NCBI GenBank assembly: GCA_933822405.4
Contig: CAKOGP040002047.1
Location: forward strand, 62,834-126,833
Length of the DNA: 64,000 nt
Origin: Cylindrotheca closterium
Taxonomy: Eukaryota > Bacillariophyta > Bacillariophyceae > Bacillariales > Bacillariaceae
Direction: 5' to 3'
Shown here one piece after another: positions 29,144 through 38,467 of the stretch (the first letter of the stretch is position 1; each line of letters begins with the position of its first letter). The notes under the pieces are model-generated. The model saw only the letters and a program-made list of their open reading frames with translations. It ran no database searches and was not told the DNA's origin. A program made the translations under genes and the position numbers.

Positions 29144-31368
29144 CTAACATTCGTAGAGTCCATCAAAGAGACGGTCGGTGATCATCAGCTCCCATTCGCT
29201 CAAGCTGTTCTGGACGAGTTTACGATTTGTTGTCAAATCCTCACAGAATGGTAGCAATGCTTCGACCATGTTGGCTCGGAAAAACTCAGATGTCCTTTTG
29301 ATCACTTCTGCACAATGAGCACACGTAAAGGCTTGATCATAAGACATTTGGCGAGCCATGAGCCTGGCAACTTTCACTTGGTGGTTCATGTTTACATGAG
29401 ACATGATAATTCCCAATTCGAGCGCTGTTAGAGTGGGAAATAGTTGCCGATACTCTGGATGACTAGCATAAGTAACAATGACTTCATAGTCGTGAATGGA
29501 TCCTCGGAGTTCATGGATCAGCCGGTTCAATCGATGCCTCGATCCCGCATCTCGGCTTGGATGAGTCTTCTTTGTTAATCGTGTCTGAGGTTCTGGATCG
29601 TTCACTTTAGCATTAGCATTTGGATGAATATCAGCAAGAGGTCTGCGTTTGGAAGCAAATCGAGCAGGCGAAGGCTCGTCCTCTTTCCCTTGAAAGGTTG
29701 ATGCATCACTATCCTCGAAAGTGTATAGCATTGGTCGTTGCGGTTGTGCAGTATACATGCGATAAGGAGAGTGATAGATGTTTTCACCTGAAGACTTGCC
29801 ATTAGACTTTGCTGGTTTTGGTGGGCGAGGAGGAGTCTTTGGAGCGTGACTAGTTGAAAGCCCGTCAAAGTCGCGGATGTGGCTTCCAAATTTTGTTGGT
29901 TTGTGATCCTTCAACATAGCCTCATCGGGCGCGGTGGGTGACGGTGCAACACGTGGTGGATATGATGCCTTTTTGAGGTCAAGTAATCTATCTGGGTGAT
30001 CCTTTTCTTCAGCGAGCATCGGTGGATAAATCGGGACAGTATCGAGGAGGCTGGTGGTTTGCGCCTCATCCAAAAAGATAGCATCGGCAAATGGCAAGCC
30101 ACTGGCTCCAGTGCCAACTGTGATTGTCGACTCATCGCATGGGTCGTCGGGCATCTCAGGGATCTCTTCATCCACAAGAATGGTCGAAACAGGTGTTCCA
30201 GGTGTCCTTTGGCGTCTCTCTTTCGCTCTTTTCGGGGGAGCATTGCCGACAACAATGGGGATTTTCAGCGTTGGATTGTCAATCATTGCTTTGGTGACAA
30301 AAGTGACCTTCACATAATGTGATATAGTCATCAAGTTTCCATTGTACGAATCCCTTGCCTCGCTTGGGACAATCAGGTCAATCTGACTCTTGCTAGACAC
30401 CAAATCCGTGTAAATTGAACGATACGTTGTTTCCATCTTCTCGGCAAAACCATCCTTGCTGAACTTTAAGTTTTCGCCTTTTTGTTTTTCGAGACTTGGC
30501 AAGTCAATGTCTTTTAGCTTTTCCAAGTCTTGCTTGGATGTCGCTTCTTCTCCACGAGATCGATACTCAATCAACTCCACCAGCTTTAGTTGAACTCTAA
30601 CAATTTTGTTGCTTGTATCATTACGAGAAGCAAGTGAGATACCCAGTGGCTGACCACGTCCAACTCTTGAATTCTCCAAACTAGCAGCAATGGACAAACA
30701 ACCAGTATTCAAAAAGCCCAGCCTTTTCAGTTCGTATGTCTGGGGCTTGAGCATACAAGGAACGATATCCGACGGTAGAGGAGCAGATTCGACAGTAAAT
30801 AATCGTTCGACAAATGAATCTCCGAGTTGAGCTCGTAAGCGATACTGAGCACAAGAGGAAAGGATGGCATGAGTCAAAACTTGGAACCTGCTGCGAAGTT
30901 CAGAAGTGCCGAACCTACCTCAATTTTTCCGTTAAAACTTCTGGAATCAACTTTCGGAAACTGTTCGCTTGATGGTAACGATGCCGGCAACATGAACGAA
31001 AATGGTATCGTGTGGATACCTTTTGAAATATTTTCTTTACCGGGATCTAATAAGGTTGTCATTGCCCGAGCGATAACTTTGTAATCACGTATCCTCGTTC
31101 CTTTTGTGGCCTTGGTTATGATTGTGTTTTCCTTCCCAATCAAGTATAGCACAAGGTTGTTGGGATGGAGCCTTCTGTTGGCTTTCAGTATGACGTTTCC
31201 CTTCAAAGTTTTGCCTGCAACGGCAGCTAGAATACCAGTGAGAATGTATTGTGAGACGACGACGGTGCATATGTTTCGAAAGTTTGGATCAGGCTGCTCC
31301 TGTCTGTAAAACTACTCACGTCGGTCGCCATTGTCAAGGGTGATAGTGATACTGTACTTGTTACCCAT
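29144..31368 (-). CDS. Alpha-arrestin-like protein
   Basis: I rebuild three exons on the minus strand: 31368-31320 (49 nt, starts MGNKYSITITLDNGDR), 31226-30919, and 30844-29144, giving 685 aa. The splice phases agree (1, then 0) and the joins restore typical arrestin text: LDNGDRP-AVAGKTLKGNVIL and NGKIE-YRLRAQL. Residues about 1-120 form the arrestin N domain (HTIPFSFMLP). The C-like domain (about 165-310) has SLENSRVGRGQPLGI and SHYVKVTF. A disordered Pro-rich middle follows, and the last ~135 residues are a helical domain I do not recognise (LTALELGIIMSHVNM, AHCAEVIKR). Alpha-arrestins act as adaptors between membrane cargo and HECT ubiquitin ligases. No clear PPxY motif is visible, so the ligase link is uncertain. 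Confidence 0.85.
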
Positions 31369-32133
31369 GATTGCTGTCTTGTTGTCGCTTTTGAATGATG
31401 GCACATTAGCCGAGGACTCAAAACTGATATTCTCTTTGGTTCGAACAAATGGTTTCGCACAACTCACAACCCGCTTCTTCTCAAATTTTTCCCACGCCGA
31501 CTCTCTACACTACAAGTTATGCGTTGATCAAAGTCACGCAAGTTGGTGTGGGTTCACAGCGAAACCTCTGCTTGTCACGATACCGGTACAAGATACTCGA
31601 ATGAATATGTGGCCGCGAGTCGTGATTTTGATGATACACATGAGATGCGGAAGCACGATGGAGGAAACGATTAAATAAATAATTCGAAGTAACGATATCC
31701 GTTTTTGTCCGCGTAACCTGACACGCGTGGGTGGTCGATTCCACAATACTGTTGTATCTCACTAATGTGCGTGGTGACCAACACCATTTGTATCCACGGA
31801 GCTCAGGTCCGTTGCCACAAACAAGAATACCCAAGGACTTCACTACATTTCGCATCCCTTGTGCAACATAAGACCATGCTGTGGAATTATGCAGAGCTTG
31901 AGGCGCCACCAGCATTGTCGTTGACTTTCTTCAGTTAGTCTTCCACAAGGCCTTCTGGGTGGTCTGAGATTGAGGGCATATACCGGTACTATTGATTGTG
32001 AGAAATATGAATTTAGTTTATGGGAAAATTGATTGTATGAAATGATATGAAATAAAATGCAATGAAATGAAAGGGGTATGGTGGTGATGCAGGAACTCGA
32101 AAGCAGACGACGGAAGACAACAATTTCTGTTGC
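31369..32133. other. Intergenic between arrestin gene and DUF6824-like array
   Basis: I find no convincing gene. TACCGGTA palindromes lie at 31581-31588 and 31981-31988. The stretch after about 32000 belongs to the 3' flank of the first DUF6824-like gene and resembles the 3' flanks of the other two copies. Confidence 0.5.
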
Positions 32134-32919
32134 TCAAACCGCAACCATCTCAAGTGAAGCAAAGGAGGCTTCTGCCTTCCTCCCGTTCCTCGCCTTCTTC
32201 GCTTCGTCCCGAAACATATGGGAAATCTTGTCCCTCCCAGCTTCATCCTTCATTTCCTTCCATTCTCGCTCTCTTTTATCGAGCCTCACGAGGAATCTTC
32301 CTCCTCCAGATTTCACTCCATCAAAGATATGATTGATCATTTCAGTCTTTTTCTTCCTGCTGTTGAGGTCTTTGTAAATCTTCAGAGCACCCCTCACCTT
32401 CGCAATAAGCTCCTTGTTGCTGGGGTTTTCATTACCGAAGCTACCAGGCTCGCAAACAACATCCCTTTTGGGACGAAGATCACAAATTGGGCCAAACGGG
32501 TCCTTCATCTTCTTTTGAATATCCTCTTTCTTTTCCTCGGTGGTCTTCTCCTTGCGCTTGGTTGTCTTGATTGTCTTGATCTCACCCTGCTGAATTTTCT
32601 TCGCCTTGTCCTGCTGAGTGAGAGTCTTCTTAGGCTTCTGAACGAGACTCGCTTTACTCGGTTTCTTGCTCTTACTATACACCTTTTTCTTGCTCTTACC
32701 CCGCTTGTTCTTGATCATCTTTTCAATGAGCTTGGTGGGGATCGCATTGTTCTCATTTTGTTCCTCGGTGATGTGCGATTGAGTAAAATGCTCACTGATG
32801 ATGGCTGTTATTTCCGTGTCGGGGGTTTCGGTGTCGACACAGTCTTCGAGGACATCGCAAAAGTAAGCATTGAAAATCTCGAAGCCATCAAGGGGATGCT
32901 GAGTTGTTTTGTCGCTCAT
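32134..32919 (-). CDS. DUF6824-like protein, array copy 1
   Basis: The single exon encodes 261 aa. The start is the ATG of MSDKTTQHPLDGF, shared with copy 2; the open frame continues upstream only from GTG. The N-terminus is acidic, then a Lys-rich, nuclear-localisation-like region (about 70-150) follows. The C-terminal ~110 residues fit the diatom DUF6824 pattern: DVVCEPGSFGNENPSN in place of the usual D-V-L-x-G-R-G...H-x-G-N block, then GGGRFLVRLDKREREWKEMKDEAGRDKISHMFRDE, which matches the GGRFL...W...AR.K.S..LR core. DUF6824 has no established function; it is suspected to be nuclear. Copy 1 is intact. Confidence 0.75.
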   Translation of the reverse strand: MSDKTTQHPLDGFEIFNAYFCDVLEDCVDTETPDTEITAIISEHFTQSHITEEQNENNAIPTKLIEKMIKNKRGKSKKKVYSKSKKPSKASLVQKPKKTLTQQDKAKKIQQGEIKTIKTTKRKEKTTEEKKEDIQKKMKDPFGPICDLRPKRDVVCEPGSFGNENPSNKELIAKVRGALKIYKDLNSRKKKTEMINHIFDGVKSGGGRFLVRLDKREREWKEMKDEAGRDKISHMFRDEAKKARNGRKAEASFASLEMVAV

Positions 32920-33516
32920 GGTCTGATGGAGTTTTGCAGCTTGTTTACAGTGCACCTCTTTCTGAAATTGTGAGCTTTCGAAAATGATTCAAAAATCTTC
33001 TGATGCCGTGTTTGAGAGTTTGCGTTTCTAAAAATTAAAATATTGCATCCCTTCGTAGAAATGTACCACAACTTCTACGTGGATAAATATGCACTTTTAG
33101 AAATATTTCTCGATGGATTTCACGCGCGTTTGGATTCATTCTTTGAAATAATATTTTTATCTCGCAAGGAAAGATTTTTTAGAAACGAATTATGCCGCTT
33201 CGGGGAGCGGAGTTTTGGGAGTAGAAATAAAAATGAGCATAGAAATATTTTTTTCTCGAAACGAGTTGGGACCACGTCTTTTTTTAAAAAGAAGAAGAGA
33301 AGATTGTGTTCACAATCAGATAGTGTTATAGTAGAGCTTTCTCATATATGCTCTGTGTCTTTTGTGAACACAATGGAAGTGGGAAATACTGTGGGAAATA
33401 TGAAATTAGTTTATGGAAAGAAATTGAATGTATTATATGATCATATAATATGAAATGGGAAAAATGTTGTAGGGACTTGAAAGCAGATGCTGATGGAAGA
33501 CCACTATTTTTGTTGC
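32920..33516. other. Duplicated spacer between array copies 1 and 2
   Basis: No gene is seen. The sequence is the 5' flank of copy 1 and 3' flank of copy 2. A block at 33341-33416 (ending ...gaaattagtttatgg) recurs at 34587-34660, and the 5' flank (32920-32990) recurs at 34258-34325. Confidence 0.7.
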
Positions 33517-34257
33517 TCAAATCGCAACCATCTCAAGGGCAGCAAAGAAGGTTTCGGCCTTCCTTGCCTTCCTCGCTTCGTCCCTAAACAGATGTGAAAT
33601 CTTCTCCCTTCCAGCTTTATCCTTTATTTCCCTCCATTCTTGCTTTGTTTTATCGATCCTCGCGAGGAATCTTCCACCTCTAGCTTTTACTTCAGTAAAG
33701 AAATCAGTGAACATTGCACCCCTTCCCTTCCTCGGGCTGGCACTGTTGTATTCGGGCAGAGCACTCTTGATCTTCAAGACGAGAACCTTGTTGCAGGGGT
33801 TTTCGTTACCGAAGTCACCCCTCTCGCAAACAATATCCATTTCTGGACGCAGAACACAAACTGGGCCAGACTGGTCCTTCATCTTCTTTCGAATGTCCTC
33901 TCTTTTTTCCTCGTCGGTCTTCTCCTTGCGCTTAGTTGTCTTGATCTTACTGTGCTGAATTTTCTTCGCTCTGTCCTGCTGAGTCTTTTTAGGCTTCTCA
34001 ACAAGACGCGTTTTACTCGGTTTCTTGCTCTTGCTATGCACCGTTTTCTTGCTCATGCCCCTTTTGCTCTTGATCATCTTTTCAATGAGCTTGAGCTTGG
34101 TGGGGATCGCATTGTTCTCATTTTGTTCCTCGGTGATGTGGGATTGAGTGGAATGCCCTTCGATAATGGGTGGTAGCTCTGTGTTGGGGTGATTATCAAC
34201 GCAGGATAAGTCAAAGGAGAAGTCATCAAGGGGATGCTGGTTTGCTTTGTCGCTCAT
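33517..34257 (-). CDS. DUF6824-like protein, array copy 2
   Basis: The single exon encodes 246 aa. It begins MSDKANQHPLDDFSF and is collinear with copy 1: acidic N-terminus, the shared HITEEQNENNAIPTKL segment, a Lys-rich stretch (about 60-130) and the C-terminal domain (MDIVCERGDFGNENPCN, GGRFLARIDKTKQEWREIKDKAGREKISHLFRDEARKA). The Lys-rich part is slightly shorter than in copy 1. It appears intact and is the closer relative of copy 3 by shared residues around VCERG. Confidence 0.75.
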   Translation of the reverse strand: MSDKANQHPLDDFSFDLSCVDNHPNTELPPIIEGHSTQSHITEEQNENNAIPTKLKLIEKMIKSKRGMSKKTVHSKSKKPSKTRLVEKPKKTQQDRAKKIQHSKIKTTKRKEKTDEEKREDIRKKMKDQSGPVCVLRPEMDIVCERGDFGNENPCNKVLVLKIKSALPEYNSASPRKGRGAMFTDFFTEVKARGGRFLARIDKTKQEWREIKDKAGREKISHLFRDEARKARKAETFFAALEMVAI

Positions 34258-34765
34258 GGTCTGATGGAGTTTTGCAGCTTGTTCAAATGCACCTCTTTCT
34301 GAAATTGTGAGCTTTCGAAATGATCGAAGAATCTTCGTTTGCGGTATGTATTTTAGGTTTTATTTTTAAAAAATGCGTAGAAATATTTTTCTCTACTGGT
34401 TTACGTTTGGATTCTCTGAAAACAATATTTTTAAAGGCCGGGAATAAAATGGATCCTGATTTACTTAAGAAACGAGTTTGCAATCTTTTGGTGCCGCTTT
34501 GGGGAGCGGAGTTTTGGGATTAGAAATAAAAAGGGGCACAGGAATATTTTTTCTCGCTATCAGATAGTGCTGTAGTAGAGTTTTCTCACATGTGCGCTGT
34601 CTCTTTTGTGAACACAATGGAAGTGGGAAATACTGTGGGAAATATGAAATTAGTTTATAATATATGGAAAGAAATTGAATGTATGATCATGTGAAATGGG
34701 TAAAGAAATGTTGTACAGTAGGGACTCGGAAGCAGATGCTGATGGAAGGCAACTATTTTTGTTGC
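34258..34765. other. Duplicated spacer between array copies 2 and 3
   Basis: No gene is seen. It contains the second copies of the flank blocks described for the previous spacer, including the 34511-34550 stretch related to 33208-33250. Confidence 0.7.
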
Positions 34766-35350
34766 TCAAACCGCAACATTCTCGAGGGCAGCAAAGGAGG
34801 CTTCAACGTTCCTCGCCTTCCTCGCTTCGTCCCTAAACAGATATGAAATCTTGTCCCTTCTAGCTTTATCATTGATTTCTTTCCATTCTTGCGTTGTTTC
34901 ATGGATCCTCATAAGGAATCTTCCACCTCCAGATGTAACTTGTGTAAAGAAATCAGTGATCATTGCACCCCTTCCCTTCAAATGGAGGCTGGCACTGTCA
35001 TAATCGGGCAGAGCCCTCCTGATCTTGTCGATGAGGACCTGGTTGCGAGGGTTTTCATTAGCGAATGTACCCCTCTCACAAACAATATCCATTTCTGGAC
35101 GCAGAGCATAAATTGGGCCAAATAGGTCCTTCGTCTTATTCATAATGTCCTGCTGTCTAATTTCCGCAAGTGTAATCATCTTATACTGCTGAGTCTTCTT
35201 CTTAGGCTGGCGTGGAGTTTTTAGATGCTCCTTTCTCGGAAATTGTGAGCTTTTTGCAAAAACGAAGAATCTTCCAAAAATCAGGTTTCTGCACATAGTC
35301 GGACAAACGTAGATGTGTACACGTACATGTACTGTACCAGGACTCCACAT
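34766..35350 (-). pseudogene. DUF6824-like array copy 3, N-terminally deleted
   Basis: The C-terminal domain is well kept (RPEMDIVCERGTFANENPRN, GGRFLMRIHETTQEWKEINDKARRDKISYLFRDEARKA). The common N-terminus, including the MSDK start and most of the Lys-rich region, is gone. At about 35200-35240 the coding sequence runs straight into what is upstream flank in copies 1 and 2 (cggaaattgtgagctttt). The open frame still extends to an ATG at 35350, giving up to 194 aa, with further Met codons inside (for example at 35179). It may be a pseudogene or may have gained a new start from former promoter DNA. Expression data are needed to decide. Confidence 0.65.
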
Positions 35351-36239
35351 GCATGAAAATACAGTTTTTAAAAAAAAAAATAGAAATATTTTCTCTGTGG
35401 GTTTCCACGTTTGGTATGAAACGAGTTAGTAATCGTTTAGTGCCGCCTTCAACAGCGGAGTTTGGGAAGTAAAGTATTGGACATCAAAGAGTTTTTCTCC
35501 ATATTTCTATTCTTCTGGCACGTCTAAATTCCCCATGTATTGTAAAAATATATTTATGACGAAGAAATATTTTTTATTTCTACGAGCATAATACCAAATA
35601 CTGTAGTGCCGAAACATTTTCACGTGTGGTTTACGTGGCAGATTGTATACCCTATCTAAGATAGCCTACTGCCGTCCTCCGTGTGTGTGTTAGTAGTATT
35701 TTGTCTTGGTGTGTAGCTGGTGGGTTGTGGTGTGAAGCGGGTCGAACTGATATACTCGATTTGTTCGACCAATCTCAGAAATCCCGTGTGCGGTATTACT
35801 GAGATCTGCTTTCCTACCAGGCACCGCCGATATGGTAAAATGGAGGCGGTGCCCAACAGGGCGGGTGAGGTTTGGGAGAGAAAAATTGAATTACCACAAC
35901 ACAAGTGGGTGAATTCAATCTCAGTCGATAAACTGGGCATCATTGCCTCGGCGCATCGACAACAACTTTTGACGGTCGAAGGCCGTTCGGCCTTTGTCCG
36001 TCTGTAACACAATGTAGTCAAAGAGATCGAACATTGTGCCTGCGGTCTACGTTGGATACAGTACAGTACAGCAGTAATCGGCATGGGCTGACCAACCCTT
36101 GGCGGGGCTGACGCAAGACTTCTCACAGGTCGCATGTCCGTTACCCGTAATTTGTTCATATCACAGTCTGAACTACAGTCAGTCAGTACCAGGTACCGGT
36201 ACCTATCAAAATCATGACCAACAATGCTACAGTGCTGAG
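35351..36239. other. Intergenic, no confident gene
   Basis: This 889-nt stretch is AT-rich near the array and then becomes GC-richer. A 705-nt minus-strand frame (35656-36360) runs through it but shows no domain, has many Cys, Arg and Ser, and overlaps the start of the next gene, so I do not call it. A TACCGGTA palindrome is at 36194-36201. Confidence 0.5.
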
Positions 36240-36644
36240 ATGGAGCAAGCCGAGAGTAATGATGCTGCGATGGACGCAAATACACCAATCCACGAAAAAC
36301 AGATCTCATCGAATATTCATGCCGAAGATAACAACGAAAGCGATGGTGATGATTCTTCAATCGGAGTCCCCCTAATCTCAGTGGCTCATGACGAGATGCT
36401 ACCTGCCATGAAAGAGAAAGTGGAGCGCCCTCCTGATGGCTTGCAATGGAACGACTCGGCGATTGTGGACTGCTGGAATGTTGCTATTCAAGGCCACGAT
36501 AATCCTGAGCCTGCAGAATGGCGGGCTCCGTCCCTCGTCAATCAACAGGACATGGAATTGCTGACCAACTGGAGGCCCAAATCGTTATCCATTCCGATAT
36601 GGGCAGTCGATCCATTTTCACATTCGGAGACATCATACCGGTAG
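36240..36644 (+). CDS. Small acidic protein, function unknown
   Basis: The frame encodes 134 aa from the ATG of MEQAESND; an in-frame ATG at 36099 exists but its extension has no coding character. The first half is acidic and polar. The second half looks conserved in style, with spaced Trp and Pro residues (LQWNDSAIVDCWNVAIQGHD, EWRAPSLVNQQ, NWRPKSLSIPIWAVDP). The stop codon lies inside a TACCGGTA motif. I do not recognise the family. The patterned aromatic residues make a real gene more likely than chance. Confidence 0.55.
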   Translation: MEQAESNDAAMDANTPIHEKQISSNIHAEDNNESDGDDSSIGVPLISVAHDEMLPAMKEKVERPPDGLQWNDSAIVDCWNVAIQGHDNPEPAEWRAPSLVNQQDMELLTNWRPKSLSIPIWAVDPFSHSETSYR

Positions 36645-36711
36645 CACATAAAGGAGAAAGAAGATAAAAGTGCTAGCAATATATGCCATCTCGTGACTCG
36701 ACTATTTCTTG

Positions 36712-37903
36712 CTATTTTTCCATGGCCACATCATCATCTACACCCAAAACGGATCGGAAGAACTCGTAAAATAAGAAAAAGAAGGCATTGGCGGGTACCT
36801 TGTGTATCAATCGTGGAACACTCCCCCGTAGGAATGCAGCTGCTCCACCTTCTTGCAGCGTAATTGAGAAGCATGCTCGGACCGACCCGCCATACAGCTC
36901 GCTGGATGTCTGTAGCCGCGTCTTGATCACATCAAATGGATTGGTTACGTAGGAACCAATTCCCCCGGCGAGACCGCCCACCAGCAGATCCCAGGACCGA
37001 AGCGGAACTTGAGGATACTTTGATTGTGCCCTTGGTTTCCATACCGACTTCAAGTGCTCGTATGTCATTAGCGTCACTACTGCATATGGGATATCTCGGA
37101 GCATTTGACTGGCAATGCCCCCCATTGGAAATAACGTTCGAAGCGACATATCCCTTATCGCCTCTCCAATGTTGGCATATACTTGCGTTTGTAACTTTTG
37201 TTTCATGACCTCGTAAGGGACCCGTGATGCCGAGGCAATGGTATTTCCAATGGCCGCCGACAAGGCAATATACGCCACGCGACGTTTCTCATTTGGATCA
37301 AACTTGGCAAACCGCTTCTTGCAAAACGAATAAATTCCAAAATACAAGGCAACAGAGGGCATCGAACCTACCACAGCAACCCCAATACCAGACTGTAGAT
37401 TGAAAGGTGACAGATTCGAGTTAGCATACTTGTTGCATAATACATAAATGCAACCTACAGCCGTCGTCGTTACATCTGTCATCATCCAACACAATACTTT
37501 GTGTGCATTTGCTGTCTGTATAATCACTCACATAAAGTTCCAAGAACCCACGAGGCCTCTTCATTACAACTTGGGCAGCCTCGATTAAAGAAAGAGGATC
37601 TCCAACTGTTGATCTGGAATGTTGTTGCAGCGTCTTGATGGTGTCGAATGGAGCCAAAATGATCTTGGAAGAGGCTGCCGCGAGAGAACTGGCGAGACTG
37701 TTTTTGAGGCCTGACAACCATGCCGTCTCGGAAGGCTTTGGAGGACCCTGGATCACAGCAAGCTTTTGATTCCGTATTCTTTTGGCATTTGCCAGCTTTG
37801 GTTTATTGGATCTGATTGCCGATACGGTCTTGGCAATGACAGGTGTTGTTGTTGCCAAACACGTAAGCAATAGCAAGAGTAATATGTGGACAAATCTTGC
37901 CAT
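36712..37903 (-). CDS. Mitochondrial-carrier-family transporter with signal peptide
   Basis: Exons 37903-37532 and 37392-36712 join in phase 0 to 350 aa. All three carrier repeats are present with their signatures PFDTIK, PYEVMK and NPFDVIK, together with the matching second-helix motifs. The splice junction restores FLELY-SGIGVAVVGSMPSVALYFGIYS. The arrangement is closest to the S-adenosylmethionine-carrier-like group, but the substrate is not certain. The odd feature is the N-terminus, MARFVHILLLLLLTCLATT, which is a signal peptide rather than the usual bare start. In diatoms this suggests targeting to the plastid envelope or another ER-derived membrane instead of mitochondria (inference). 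Confidence 0.88.
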
Positions 37904-38467
37904 ATTCTCTGGCAATTTCAGATACGGATACGAATCTGAGTGGGTGGTATGTTTCAAAAAGCTATGATTGACTTTTCTATGCCTTGAGAATGGAGTTGCA
38001 CTTTGGGTGTGTGGATGTCGTCAGTTCTGGTCGGAACTGGGTGAGGTCGATTTTGGGTGATGAGGAGTCGAATGAATCAATCCGTCTTTTGTCTTGAGGG
38101 GCGGGACGTCACATGACATTGCATCGGCATGAATTTTGGCCCCATTTTAGAAGAGTCGATCCAAGAGTATAGTCGATCTGTGGTATGTGAATAAACGCTA
38201 GGCATCGGAAACTCTAGATTTGGTCTGAAGCATGAGGAGCTTCTTCATTCGCGTTTGTTGGGATTCATTGGCATGCTCGGAAAAGTAGAAAGTGTATGCG
38301 AGAAAAAGTACACTAGGCAACTACAACTAACAATATAAAATAAAAAGTCTACATATGATTATACTCTCGAGAGTACTAGAGCTGATACACCCAGCCCGAT
38401 ACCGGATTTGTAACACGACATACAAAGAGACTATGCCCCTCAGGTTTGTTGACTATACTTGAAGGAC
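37904..38467. promoter_or_regulatory. Promoter side of the carrier gene and 3' flank of the TPR gene
   Basis: No gene is seen. An ACGTCA CRE-like hexamer at 38106-38111 lies about 200 nt upstream of the carrier start codon. Confidence 0.4.

Noticed and set aside
31300..31319. A 20-nt intron joining ATGGCGACCGAC to the arrestin exon
   Set aside because: It keeps the frame, but 20 nt is too short for an intron here. The alternative with a 93-nt intron (31227-31319) restores a proper arrestin N-terminus.
31517..31915. 132-codon minus-strand open frame upstream of the arrestin gene
   Set aside because: It shows no domain, repeat or targeting signal, and its composition looks random.
35656..36360. 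234-codon minus-strand open frame
   Set aside because: It has no recognisable domain, is Cys/Arg/Ser-rich as frames in non-coding DNA often are, and overlaps a better plus-strand gene.
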